A stretch of DNA of 64,000 nt from Shewanella psychrophila (GTDB taxonomy: Bacteria > Pseudomonadota > Gammaproteobacteria > Enterobacterales > Shewanellaceae), in NCBI RefSeq assembly GCF_002005305.1, contig NZ_CP014782.1:1612001-1676000 (forward strand), written 5' to 3'. Below, piece after piece: positions 53,900 to 63,289 of the stretch. Position 1 is the first letter of the stretch. The number at the start of each line of letters is the position of its first letter. The translations under genes and the position numbers were made by a program. The notes under the pieces were generated by a model, which saw nothing but the letters and a program-made list of their open reading frames with translations, was not told the origin of the DNA and did not search any database.

Positions 53900-54514
53900 A
53901 TGAATATCGGCTACGCAAGGATTTCTAAACAGGACGGCTCTCAGTCCACTCAATTACAAATTGACGCACTTACCGAGTTTGGTATAGACAGAGAGCACAT
54001 TTATGAAGATCAGGCCTCCGGGAAAAAAGATGATCGTCCCGGTTTGCATGCTTGCCTTAAAGCATTGCGTGATGGTGACACACTCGTTATCTGGAAACTT
54101 GATCGTCTTGGGCGAAGTTTACGCCATCTTGTCAATACAGTTCAGGATCTGGATAACCGTGGTGTTGGCCTTAAAGTACTTACTGGGCAAGGAGCAACTA
54201 TTGATACAACGACCCCTGCGGGCAAACTGGTGTTTGGGATTTTTGCCGCGTTATCAGAATTCGAGCGCGAGCTCATTTCAGAACGCACCATAGCAGGGCT
54301 TGTCTCAGCAAGATCCCGGGGAAGAAAAGGTGGCCGGCCTTTTAAGATGACCACAGCCAAAGTACGCCTTGCTATGGCGGCTATGGGTGAGCGAGAAACC
54401 AAGGTCGGTGAACTGTGTGAAGAACTGGGAATTACCCGACAAACCTTATACAGACATGTATCACCGAAAGGAGAGCTTAGAGAAGATGGTATTAAGTTAC
54501 TAAATAAAAAATAA
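53900..54514 (+). CDS. Serine recombinase (Tn3 resolvase/invertase family)
   Basis: A 204-residue enzyme. The catalytic serine is in IGYARISKQDGSQSTQLQ, followed by the conserved ASGKKDDRPGL and WKLDRLGRSLRHLV (catalytic Arg residues). GKLVFGIFAALSEFERELI is the dimer helix E. The C-terminal helix-turn-helix lies at KVGELCEELGITRQTLYRHV. It would resolve cointegrates or invert DNA at res sites, probably in the 60 bases upstream. Full length and apparently intact. Confidence 0.93.
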   Translation: MNIGYARISKQDGSQSTQLQIDALTEFGIDREHIYEDQASGKKDDRPGLHACLKALRDGDTLVIWKLDRLGRSLRHLVNTVQDLDNRGVGLKVLTGQGATIDTTTPAGKLVFGIFAALSEFERELISERTIAGLVSARSRGRKGGRPFKMTTAKVRLAMAAMGERETKVGELCEELGITRQTLYRHVSPKGELREDGIKLLNKK

Positions 54515-54705
54515 CTCATAACCCCGTTGCTTGATAGGGTTATGAAGTGAAATCGACTTTTGACAAGTGTGCAGTCGTCTTCTGAAAATGACAAAGGTGT
54601 CCCTATTGGCGCTAAATCTTAAAATATACCTATTTAGCAGTTGGTTATGTTTTGAATATTAAAAATGTCATGGTAAAACTCATATAAAAACGTCAGCAAC
54701 TAATT

Positions 54706-54764
54706 GTTATTTATCAGTAGTTTATCCATCATGAATTGTCGTTTTTTACCGCTTTTGTACTTAG
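54706..54764 (+). repeat. Direct repeat bounding the effector/recombinase block, right copy
   Basis: Partner of 51592-51654, with the same end (GTCGTTTTTTACCGCTTTTG, TACTTAG). The two enclose the effector gene and recombinase cassette, about 3.1 kb. Confidence 0.8.
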
Positions 54765-54877
54765 ACCCATTGTTGAGCTAATTATTCTGGCTAATTTACT
54801 CCTTGCTTAACTAAATAGATATAAGATATATTCGAAAAATATATCCACGTAACCAATTATAATTTAGGGGAATAATT

Positions 54878-55033
54878 ATGATGGCATTGATATTTTGTTT
54901 GTTCTTAATCGCTATGGTTTTAGCGGTACAGGGCAAACGTAACTTGGCATTCTATGGCTTTGGTGTCTCTCTTGCGGTGAGTCTCTACTGGTTCTCACAC
55001 CATGCAACCGACACTCTCGCAATTTTACTATAG
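54878..55033 (+). CDS. DUF5993 small membrane protein
   Basis: A 51-residue protein with two membrane segments (MMALIFCLFLIAMVLAV, LAFYGFGVSLAVSLYWFSHH) and the typical HHATD near the C-terminus. DUF5993 proteins are encoded directly before DsbB-like genes, as here (10 bases apart). AGGGG precedes the ATG. Probably an accessory subunit of the disulphide-forming protein. The exact role is unknown. Confidence 0.85.
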   Translation: MMALIFCLFLIAMVLAVQGKRNLAFYGFGVSLAVSLYWFSHHATDTLAILL

Positions 55034-55043
55034 GACGCTCAAG

Positions 55044-55592
55044 ATGACTGAATCATTATCGCGACAACTCAATGCACTTGGCGCTATCGCCATCTCTTTG
55101 GTACTGGCATTCGCTTTCTACTCTCAATTTGCCGCTGGTGAGCTTCCCTGCCCCTTGTGCCTATTGCAAAGGGTTGGTTTCGTTGCCGTCATGTTTGGCC
55201 TGCTTTGTAATGTTATTTATGGTCCAAGGACCTCGCATTACGGCATTATGCTATTCGGCGCACTATTTGGTGCAGCGGTAGCCCTTAGACAAGTTGCATT
55301 ACACGTGATCCCTGGGACGCCTTTTTATGGCGACCCATTCCTGTCATACCATTTTTACACCTGGGCCTTTATCACGTTCTCGGTGATCGTATTGGGCACA
55401 GGTGTCATGCTGTCATTTACCTCTCAGTATCAAGAGGTAAAGTATCAAAGCCTGTCTAAAATGCCGCTACTGAGTAAAGTCGCTGTTGGCGCAGTGCTTT
55501 TGGTCACCCTGATGAACGTACTCAGTACTTTCGCTGAATGTGGTCCATTCGAGTGCCCTGCCGATCCTGTTCAGTACTGGTTATTCAGCTAG
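55044..55592 (+). CDS. DsbB-family disulphide bond formation protein
   Basis: About 182 residues with four membrane helices. The quinone-side CPLCLLQR motif carries the first redox Cys pair, and the periplasmic loop has ECGPFECPADP with the second Cys pair. It re-oxidises a DsbA-like partner using quinones. The frame is open from 55002, but the ATG at 55044 directly follows the DUF5993 gene. The second Cys motif is unusual in being near the C-terminus, as in the DsbB variants that pair with DUF5993. Confidence 0.88.
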   Translation: MTESLSRQLNALGAIAISLVLAFAFYSQFAAGELPCPLCLLQRVGFVAVMFGLLCNVIYGPRTSHYGIMLFGALFGAAVALRQVALHVIPGTPFYGDPFLSYHFYTWAFITFSVIVLGTGVMLSFTSQYQEVKYQSLSKMPLLSKVAVGAVLLVTLMNVLSTFAECGPFECPADPVQYWLFS

Positions 55593-55607
55593 ACACTTGA
55601 TAACGAT

Positions 55608-55642
55608 AAACGGACACGGCCTCGGCTCTGTCCGTTTTTTTA
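55608..55642 (+). terminator. Rho-independent terminator after the DsbB gene
   Basis: AAACGGACA and TGTCCGTTT form a perfect stem with a GC-rich loop, followed by TTTTTT. Confidence 0.9.
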
Positions 55643-55726
55643 TGCCTTCAATCGACTCATGGTTCATTCTCTTCAGTCCCTCTAATCACTCAGCCTTTAT
55701 ACGCTCAGTGAACCTTGATCTGCCCG

Positions 55727-56668
55727 CTATTTATCTTCCACATAATCTTGCTTAAGGCTTTCCTCTTGTTCCCTCGACCAGTATCCCGCTAACAGTGAGC
55801 CAGATAAATTATGCCAGATAGAGAATATCGCAGCAGGCAGCGCCGATGCGGGACTGAAAAACTTAATAGATAACGCAGTGGCCAAACCTGAGTTTTGCAG
55901 GCCGACCTCGATAGAGATAGTTTTACAAACTGTATGACTAAAGCCTAATAGTCGGCAACAGCTATAGCCCAATACAAGGCCTATAGCGTTGTGCAAGAAC
56001 ACAGCAACAAAAATGATAGGCCCTATCTTGTCGAACTGACCCGCGTTCAAGGCCACGATAATGGTGATTGCCATCACAATGGCCAGAATTGACACTAGAG
56101 GCAAAGCTGGCGTTATCTTACTGACTTGAGAGTTAAAGAGGTGATTAATCATCACTCCGACGGCGACCGGCATTAACACGATTTTGACTAAGCTTACCAG
56201 CATTGCCGACATTGGAATATCTATCATCTGACCTAGAAGGAGCTCGATAATCAAGGGGGTGAGTAACACGCCTGCCAAGGTTGACAGTGCTGTCATGGTA
56301 ATAGATAGGGCCACATCACCTTTTGCCAGATAACAGACCACATTTGAGGCTGTTCCCCCCGCGACGCTGCCCACCAGCACCATACCGATAACCATGTCAT
56401 GCTCTAGTCCCAAAGCTAAACTAATTAAAAGTGCACTGATTGGCATAATACTAAATTGTAAAATCAGTCCCACCAGCACGGCACGCTTCTGCTTTAAGGC
56501 TCTCGAAAAATCATCCAAGCTAAGAGTTAACCCCATCGAGAGCATGATAATGATCAGCAAAGGCACGATTAAGAACTTAAGCTCGGTAAACCACTGGGGC
56601 ATAAAATAAGCCGTTGTAGCACCGAGCAGTGCAAATATAGGGAACAAGCGATTGATCTTTTCTAGCAT
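55727..56668 (-). CDS. Bile acid:sodium symporter family transporter
   Basis: A 313-residue protein with about nine membrane helices. It shows the family's GMVLVGSVAGGTASNVVCYLA near residue 90, with the sodium-binding Gly-Thr-Ala-Ser, and the C-terminal IEVGLQNSGLATALS crossover helix. Substrates of bacterial members include organic anions such as pantoate. This one is unassigned. A second gene partner is not seen. Confidence 0.88.
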   Translation of the reverse strand: MLEKINRLFPIFALLGATTAYFMPQWFTELKFLIVPLLIIIMLSMGLTLSLDDFSRALKQKRAVLVGLILQFSIMPISALLISLALGLEHDMVIGMVLVGSVAGGTASNVVCYLAKGDVALSITMTALSTLAGVLLTPLIIELLLGQMIDIPMSAMLVSLVKIVLMPVAVGVMINHLFNSQVSKITPALPLVSILAIVMAITIIVALNAGQFDKIGPIIFVAVFLHNAIGLVLGYSCCRLLGFSHTVCKTISIEVGLQNSGLATALSIKFFSPASALPAAIFSIWHNLSGSLLAGYWSREQEESLKQDYVEDK

Positions 56669-56847
56669 GGAGCCTCTTTAAACATATTTAATAGGATTGG
56701 TATAACACAATCAATTGGCATATTAACATACCAAGCTTTATCACTATTTGAACTAACAGTTTGTGTTCACCTTAGTTAGGCTCGCTATTCGCTTGCATAT
56801 AATACTCAAACTCATCTTCGCCGGTAATGAGAACAAACAGCAGAAGA

Positions 56848-58032
56848 TCAAGGCGCAAATATATCATAGAAAACCCCTCTGTCAGGATGATATAACCGAA
56901 TTAATTCCATATCATCACCACAAAATGTACAAACCAATGGATTCCTACCTGCAACCTCTCTAAAAAAATCACAATATTTCAATCGACTAACGTAGCTAAT
57001 CATACCATCAACTAAATCTCCAACTGCCATAGCAATAATTTCATACCATTTCTTAAAGCTCGCTGTCGCTTGTAACCCATAATAACGAATTCGCTGGAAT
57101 CCTTTAGGCAGGATATGTTGCACCATGCGCCCAATAAACACCTCAGCTTCTACCCGCTCATATTCTCGTTGCTTACTTTTATGTGATTGATAATAATAAC
57201 TAACATATCCATCAGAAACACAGGATATCCTCGATACGCCTATTGGTGGGGAAGCTAAGTACTTAATCAGATATTTGAGTAACCCTCGATAATGCTTCGT
57301 TGGAACTTTTTTACCATTTCCGGGATGTGCATAGAATCCATCAGGATGTTTAACCCACAGAGCCTTAATTATACCGTTTAAGTCTCCGATACGAGCCGCC
57401 ATGAAGTGAAGTAAATGCGCTTGCCACTTCAGCCGTAAGCGGCCTAAAGGTAAGTAACTTATTGGAAGCCATTGATTGGTCTCTGGATTCAACCCTCCTT
57501 CTCCTAATAAGATATGAAGATGGGGGTTATAGCTCCCATTCCGTCCATGAGTATGAATAAACACGATACTGGCTATTTTAAGCGTATTACAGAGAAGTAA
57601 ATCCTGAATGAGCGCCTCTAAGCACGCATGGCCCACACTCATTAACTCTGAATACAATGCCCCTTGTTGTGGATGATTATAGAAAATATTCCTGAATTCA
57701 CAGGGTAAAGTTAACACTACCTGTCTGTAGTTGACTCCAGGTAATAACCGGCTGGCTATTTTTTCCATACTTTCACGTGAATAGCGCTTACCGCACTGCG
57801 GGCAGGCTTTGCCTTTGCAGCTAAAGTTCACTGTATGCTCACCTTTACCACATGATAAACACTGAAAGGTAGCAAAACCCAATGCTTCACTCCCACAATC
57901 CATCATCTTTTTAATTTCTGAATGATAATACGGTTTATTGTATCTGGGGTGTTTAATTGTAAAGCTTATCCAATGGGTAACAAAAACGGACTTAAACCGC
58001 AACAACTTGTTTTTAATTCCCTTAAAACTCAT
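56848..58032 (-). CDS. IS91-family transposase (rolling-circle, Y1-HUH type)
   Basis: A 394-residue transposase. An N-terminal zinc-binding region has CGSEALGFATFQCLSCG and CKGKACPQCGKRY. The HUH motif is in NPHLHILLGEGG, and the nucleophilic Tyr candidates are in LLKYLIKYLASPPIG. A second Cys pair lies in CTFCGDD near the C-terminus. This is the domain order of IS91/IS801 elements that move by rolling circle. The element ends are not obvious. The gene appears intact. Confidence 0.92.
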   Translation of the reverse strand: MSFKGIKNKLLRFKSVFVTHWISFTIKHPRYNKPYYHSEIKKMMDCGSEALGFATFQCLSCGKGEHTVNFSCKGKACPQCGKRYSRESMEKIASRLLPGVNYRQVVLTLPCEFRNIFYNHPQQGALYSELMSVGHACLEALIQDLLLCNTLKIASIVFIHTHGRNGSYNPHLHILLGEGGLNPETNQWLPISYLPLGRLRLKWQAHLLHFMAARIGDLNGIIKALWVKHPDGFYAHPGNGKKVPTKHYRGLLKYLIKYLASPPIGVSRISCVSDGYVSYYYQSHKSKQREYERVEAEVFIGRMVQHILPKGFQRIRYYGLQATASFKKWYEIIAMAVGDLVDGMISYVSRLKYCDFFREVAGRNPLVCTFCGDDMELIRLYHPDRGVFYDIFAP

Positions 58033-58113
58033 ACCACTACACTGAATAATCTCATTATTTGGTCTGTAGATTAATATCTATAGCCACAAAAGACTAGAAA
58101 AAGCTTAAACCGA

Positions 58114-58149
58114 GCTACACCAAGCCTTCCAAGAGCTATTTCCTAGGTA
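58114..58149 (+). repeat. Dispersed 35-bp repeat, copy 3
   Basis: GCTACACCAAGCCTTCCAAG then AGCTATTTCCTAGGTA; the best-preserved copy. It joins the IS91-side sequence to the truncated monooxygenase frame. Confidence 0.5.
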
Positions 58150-58395
58150 GAACAAGTTAAGCAGGCACTGCACGCTTTGTCTGCAGCAACAATCACTGAA
58201 GCTGGCTGTTTGAAATTTGAAGTACTGCAACATCAAGACAATCCGTCTCGATTTACCCTATGGGAACATTGGATAAACAGTGATGCACTCAGCGCACACT
58301 TTGAAGCCGAGCATACACTGGCTTATCTCGCGCGTAACTTGACTAAAGTGACCTATATCGAAAAATTAACCAGTGTCACTTACAAGGGGGAATGA
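58147..58395 (+). pseudogene. Antibiotic-biosynthesis-monooxygenase-like gene, N-terminally truncated
   Basis: The frame reads VEQVKQALHALSAATITEAG, then FEVLQHQDNPSRFTLWEHW and HFEAEHTLAYLARNL, the C-terminal two thirds of an ABM/YgiN-type monooxygenase. An in-frame stop lies just before it, in the dispersed repeat, so the first 20 or so residues are missing. An internal GTG/ATG start at 58177 could give a 72-residue product. It overlaps the next gene by 4 bases. Confidence 0.7.
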
Positions 58396-58613
58396 TGAAA
58401 CAACCCATGATATTTTCGCTATTAATGTCCTTTGTATTGTCCCTGCTGATGACGCTTTGGATAACATGGATCAACTTAGGGCTACCGGCTAATTTTCTCT
58501 GGTTATGGGCCAAGGCCTTCATGCTGGCATGGCCCGCAGCCGCATGCATCTCCTTCCTGTTTGCGCCTAAGGTGCATCAGTTAACTGAAAAGATAGTCAG
58601 TAAATGGCTGTAA
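58392..58613 (+). CDS. DUF2798 membrane protein
   Basis: A 73-residue protein with two membrane helices (MIFSLLMSFVLSLLMTLWIT and FMLAWPAAACISFLFAPKV) and the typical APKVHQLTEKIV end. Its start overlaps the monooxygenase stop (ATGA). Function unknown. Confidence 0.85.
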   Translation: MMKQPMIFSLLMSFVLSLLMTLWITWINLGLPANFLWLWAKAFMLAWPAAACISFLFAPKVHQLTEKIVSKWL

Positions 58614-58658
58614 ATACAGAATCGAGTATCTGTATATCCAGCATAAAAAGGAATTTAT

Positions 58659-59033
58659 ATGAATGTTCAACGGATCAATTATGCCGAGCTTGGCAAAATT
58701 GCGGGGCCTTACGTTCACGCCAGCATTCACAGACATACTCTGTACACATCTGGCCTTACTGCGTTTGGTACTCAGGCTCAATCGAGTAATATCGATGAAC
58801 AGACCAGAGCCATATTCTCTCAGCTGAGTCTAATCGCGACTCAGCAAAACATCACACTCGAGTCATTGGTTAAAGTCACCCTGTTTGTGACAGACTTAAC
58901 CGATATCGTCCCTTTACGGCAGACCTTGTTCGATATCTATGGAGATAACTTACCCGCAAGCTCACTAATCAAGGTCGATGCCCTCTTCTGCGGCGACTTA
59001 AAAATAGAGATAGAAGCCATACTGGGACTCTAA
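58659..59033 (+). CDS. RidA-family protein, probable non-deaminase
   Basis: A 124-residue protein with the YjgF/RidA fold: YVHASIHRHTLYTSGL, LESLVKVTLFVTDLTD and a closing KIEIEAILGL. RidA deaminases have an Arg in a PARSxV motif near residue 105. Here the equivalent segment is PASSLIKV, so the catalytic Arg is missing. It is probably of the RidA subfamilies without enamine deaminase activity. It follows DUF2798 by about 45 bases. Confidence 0.85.
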   Translation: MNVQRINYAELGKIAGPYVHASIHRHTLYTSGLTAFGTQAQSSNIDEQTRAIFSQLSLIATQQNITLESLVKVTLFVTDLTDIVPLRQTLFDIYGDNLPASSLIKVDALFCGDLKIEIEAILGL

Positions 59034-60469
59034 TTTAAGAGTCACTAAAAATGAAGGGAGCTATCTGAATCACTAATATTACAGCCTGAATCCCTCTATC
59101 TGCGCCGCAAGCTTCTTGGCATCTGCAGCCAGATTGAGACAGATCTCAGATGCGCCTTGCGCAGAAGCAAGCGCATCATCAGCACCTTGTCCTATCGCGA
59201 GTGTCTTGCTGTCTATTTGTGTTGTCGCTGAACGCTGTTCGGCGACGGCATGTGCAATTTCTTGAGTAACGCCAACAATTTCCTGCATGTTGGTAGTCAA
59301 TTGCTCGATACTCGCGCTAACTTCCTTGGCCTGTGACACTCCTATATCAGCTTGCCTGGTGCCTGAGTCCATAGCGCTTACCGCTTGCTTCACACCGACT
59401 TGGACTTGTTCAATCATAGATTGGATCTCCTGAGTCGATGCTTGGGTACGACTGGCTAAAGTGCGTACTTCATCAGCCACGACAGCAAAGCCTCTACCCT
59501 GCTCACCGGCTCTTGCCGCTTCAATTGCAGCGTTCAATGCCAATAGGTTGGTTTGATCGGCAATGCCACGGATCACATCGACTACGTTACCGATTTCACT
59601 GGTATGAATCGCTAGCTGATTGATCACTTCAGATCCAGTTGTCACCTCTTGAGCGATCAAATCTATACCTTGTACGGTTTCGGTGATGACGGTTTGCCCT
59701 TGTGTAACGGCTTCCTGAGCATTGGAAGTAATACTCGTCGCCTCTCCCATGCTAGCTTCGACACTATTTACCGAGACCAGCACCTGTCCAATGGCGCTGG
59801 CAATATGATGTGTCTCTTGCTGCTGCGCCGCTAACGTAGTTTCCACGCTCTGGGTCACCTCCAGCATGGTGCCACTGGCCAGCACCACCTGATTACTCAA
59901 GGTTTGAACTTCGATTATCAGGGTTCTGATGCTGCCTAACATCAGGTTGAAGGCGCTGGCTATTTTAGAAAATTCATCTCCGCCTGCTTCTGTGCCGGCC
60001 CCGTCGTTAGAGCTTGAAGGCTTCCCATGACTCAGGTTGACATCCTGACTCAGATCCCCTTGAGATACACGGTTAGCAATAAGCTCAATTTCATGTACAT
60101 TCGTTGCGATTGCTTTATAGATAACAATCAATGAATACAAGCTCCCCACAACGACGGCTGTGACCATCAATATTAACCAAAACATGGTGAGCGTTTTGTC
60201 ACTTTCACGAGCCATCAGTGAATCTAACATGACTCGATGTGTCTGCTCCCTCACAAGTTCTAATTGCTGAGTTAACCCCTCTGCTTGTTGAGTCAATGCC
60301 TGAAGACTAACCTTTAAATTATCTGGGGTGATCAAGTCTGTGTTTACTCGCTTGATAAATTGCTTAATAGATTGATGCATGGCTTGAATATCGGAAATCA
60401 GTGCCTCTGTTGCATCATCCTTTTCTCGCTCATTGAGTCTTGAAAGTGTCTTTTCACTGCCTTGCAATA

Positions 60470-61522
60470 GGCGTTGTTGATCAAATCCTCGCTATAGATG
60501 CAGCTACTCCAAGGGTTTGAGCTAACTAGGCAGCCTCTTTCCTAACTGGCATTCCTAGTCTTATGACTTTGTTCATTGCCTTTACACCTGCCAGCGCTTC
60601 ACCTACTTGAGCATTATAATCTCGTAGGCTAAGTTTCGGACTAATTAGTTGCTTATATCGGTACATTGCTGTTTCAGATAGTGACCGTAAGTGATAGTCA
60701 TTTTCCTTCTTCCATTGCGCTAACTCATTATTTTTGAGGGCTCTCACTGCCTCGTTTCGAGGATGCCCATCCTCCCAAAACCCAGCACTGCTTCTTGGTG
60801 GGATAGTGGGTTTGCAACCTTTACGCTGAAGTAGTTTGTGACACGCTTTGGTGTCGTATGCTCCATCAGCAGAAACTTGTTTAATCTGTCTTCTTAACGG
60901 CTTGATTAATGTGGGTAACACTTCATTATCAGCAACGTTAACCAGAGTGACTTCTGCTGCTACGACTTCATGCGTATTAGCATCTACTGCGAGGTGTAAC
61001 TTACGCCAGGTACGACGCTTTTCTTTACCATGCTTTCGAGTCTTCCATTCTCCCTCGCCGTAAACTTTGAGGCCCGTTGAATCAATCACTACATGTGCCA
61101 CAGAGCCACGACTCGGTGAGCGATATTTGATATTTACGGTCTTGGCACGTTTGCTAATGCAGCTATAGCTTGGTGAGGTTAGTGGCACATCCATAAGCTG
61201 GAAAACCGAGGTAGTGAAACCTTCTAGTGCTCTCAGTGATAAGTTGAATACACCTTTAACAACCAATGCAGTTTCAATAGCAACATCAGAGTAAATATAC
61301 CCACGGCCACGGCGGCCGTGATGTTCAGAGCAACACCAAGAGCTAATGGCGTGCTCATCAATCCAAAAGGTCAAGGACCCTCGATTAATCAATGCCTTGT
61401 TGTACTGAGACCAATTGGTCATTTTACGCTTAGCTTTACCCATCTTGATGTTTCCAATAACCACATTGGAAGATCAGATCACATAAGCTGCAAAAGGTTC
61501 AATCGATTTAGGAAACAAGGCC
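60470..61522 (-). mobile_element. IS903-group (IS5 family) insertion sequence, copy B
   Basis: 1053 bp, nearly identical to copy A at 48131-49183 and with the same ends. Flanked by CCTTGCAATA on both sides (60460-60469 and 61523-61532), a 10-base direct repeat; a 9-bp duplication plus one chance match fits equally well. It disrupts the chemoreceptor gene. Confidence 0.93.
60526..61443 (-). CDS. IS903-group DDE transposase (copy B)
   Basis: Same protein as at 48187, differing at two residues (His for Tyr in RKHGKEKRR, and Glu for Gln three residues before the end). All catalytic motifs are intact. The near identity means a recent transposition within this genome. Confidence 0.93.
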   Translation of the reverse strand: MGKAKRKMTNWSQYNKALINRGSLTFWIDEHAISSWCCSEHHGRRGRGYIYSDVAIETALVVKGVFNLSLRALEGFTTSVFQLMDVPLTSPSYSCISKRAKTVNIKYRSPSRGSVAHVVIDSTGLKVYGEGEWKTRKHGKEKRRTWRKLHLAVDANTHEVVAAEVTLVNVADNEVLPTLIKPLRRQIKQVSADGAYDTKACHKLLQRKGCKPTIPPRSSAGFWEDGHPRNEAVRALKNNELAQWKKENDYHLRSLSETAMYRYKQLISPKLSLRDYNAQVGEALAGVKAMNKVIRLGMPVRKEAA

Positions 61523-62371
61523 CCTTGCAATAGCTCTGCTAGCCTATTGTTAAAAGCGACTAATTGAGTGTAGGACGCTTGAGTAAACCCTTGATTGATG
61601 AGAACTTGAGTAGACACGGCAACGACTCTGTCGCTAAAGTCACTGATACTCGAGAGACGTGACAGATAAAGCTCTGCTAAATAAAACCCACTCGGTTCAT
61701 CATCTAATGACAAACCACTTTCTGCACCTATATCTTCTTTTAAATCTTGAACTCGATCGGAAAGTGCGTTGATCTGGTTGAGTAGGCTCTCTTTACCTTC
61801 TTGACTGACAGCAAACTTCTGGCTGAATGATAAGAGCTCTTGATTTATCAAGCGTACTGATTGAGGCGTGACTTCCCTATATAAATCAGCATGTCGCGAT
61901 ACTTGTTCTACCTGCTCGGTTAACGCACCGCCCAGCTGATTTATTGCAAGTTCTCCAGGTTGAATCAGGCTCAATCTCACCAAGCTGACTTGCTTATCGA
62001 CACCCGATAGTTGCTCCACAAATGCCAAACCACTGAGTTCGTGTTTAACCGTGGTGATTTGCTGATACTGCAATTGAATTAAATAAGCAGCACCGAGAGA
62101 CAGGGGTAATAAGGTGGCAAGGGCTAATATAGAAAACTTCTTTTTAAAGTTCAGTTTATTAGCTAAATTTATCCCGAAAGAGAAAAAGGAAGACATAGGG
62201 AGAATCCATTCTGATATTTACAATATATTTTAGACCAGCATAGAGAATGTTTTATTACAAAGATATAACAAGTTTACCCACTCAAATCTGATACCACGCA
62301 AAATGAATCACTCGCCACAAAGCTAAATATGTCTGCTTAAGCATGACAATACCTTTGAAATAAAATACCAA

Positions 62372-63238
62372 CTAGCCCCTGACCGTACTCATGTAATGTT
62401 TTGGGGTTATCCCGAATTGTTTAGCAAAGCGTTGGGAAAAACGAGACTCTGATTGATAGCCACAGAGCAGGGCTAAGTCGACCTGTCGATAAGTTTGCTT
62501 CTGCATCAGACTCAGGCCGTGGAGCATACGCACTTCGGCCAACACCTCCCTAAATGACGTGTCCTCCAGTGTCAGGTGCCGGGTCAGTGTCGACTTACTC
62601 ATGGAAAAAAGCTGACAAACTTGCTCAATGTGATGTTCGGCCCCAGGACTCTGGGCCAGATAACGGCTAAGTCTCTGGCGTAATGATTGCGAATCGCCGG
62701 GAAACAGCTTGCCCAAGCTGCCCGCTTCCATGAGTTGCTGATAGAAGCCATTAAGGTAGTAACTTTGTACCTGAGGGCTTAAATCTTGCCCCTGCATGGT
62801 CAATAATAGCTCTAAGGCAAAGCAGAGTTGACTATTCGCGCTTAATTTAGGCGATTGAGCCGAAGAAAATCCATGATACGCCGATGGCAGGGCCGCCCCT
62901 CTCATAGCAGCTTCCTTGTTTCCTCTGTGCTTGCTTTTTTTCCTCTTTCCATCGCTATAAAGTTCAATCTCATCCATCAACTCTTGACTTGGTGGCTGCA
63001 AAAAAGATATCTGTACCGAGCTGAACTGCTGATGGTGAGGCTCATTGATGAAGGTAAGCTGGCTATCAGCTGCTGCGATCAGCCAGTCCCCGTCACGAAT
63101 ATCCAATGACTCTTCATGCCAACTCATGAGTTTACGGCCTTGTTTGATAGCAAAAATACTCGGGCTATGCACAGGCACATTTCGCAGTGCCTGTGGTGCT
63201 ATGCCCTGATAATGACTCACCAAAATTAATTTTGTCAT
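62372..63238 (-). CDS. AraC-family transcriptional regulator
   Basis: About 288 residues from the ATG at 63238, which has AGAGGG eight bases upstream; the frame opens at 63277. The C-terminal 100 residues hold both AraC helix-turn-helix motifs (HIEQVCQLFSMSKSTLTRHL and YRQVDLALLCGYQSESRFSQ, then FAKQFGITPKHY). The N-terminal cupin-like half would sense an unknown ligand. It lies 52 bases after the YbhB-like gene on the same strand. Confidence 0.9.
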   Translation of the reverse strand: MTKLILVSHYQGIAPQALRNVPVHSPSIFAIKQGRKLMSWHEESLDIRDGDWLIAAADSQLTFINEPHHQQFSSVQISFLQPPSQELMDEIELYSDGKRKKSKHRGNKEAAMRGAALPSAYHGFSSAQSPKLSANSQLCFALELLLTMQGQDLSPQVQSYYLNGFYQQLMEAGSLGKLFPGDSQSLRQRLSRYLAQSPGAEHHIEQVCQLFSMSKSTLTRHLTLEDTSFREVLAEVRMLHGLSLMQKQTYRQVDLALLCGYQSESRFSQRFAKQFGITPKHYMSTVRG

Positions 63239-63289
63239 CCATTCAGCCCTCTGAGTATTTTTTGCTGCCGTTATCAACAGCTAGGATAA

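Larger units (their letters stand above)
53490..54593 (+). mobile_element. Recombinase cassette bounded by 25-bp inverted repeats (Tn3-derived)
   Basis: TGTCATTTTCAGAAGACTAC begins the left repeat (53490-53514), which matches the complement of 54569-54593 at 24 of 25 bases. Inside are a small frame and a serine recombinase gene, but no transposase. This is the layout of a non-autonomous Tn3-family unit that keeps resolvase and a likely res region. No target duplication is evident at its edges. Confidence 0.75.
59079..62196 (-). pseudogene. Methyl-accepting chemotaxis protein gene split by an IS
   Basis: The 5' part (62196-61523) encodes a membrane anchor (FSILALATLLPLSLGAAYLI) and a long helical periplasmic sensor. 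The 3' part (60469-59079) continues with a second membrane segment, HAMP (IELIANRVSQGDLSQDV) and the MCP signalling domain with the hairpin NLLALNAAIEAARAGEQGRGFAVVADEVR. Removal of the IS and one copy of the 10-bp target repeat joins ELLQG to SEKTLSRL in frame. As it stands no full receptor can be made. Confidence 0.92.
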
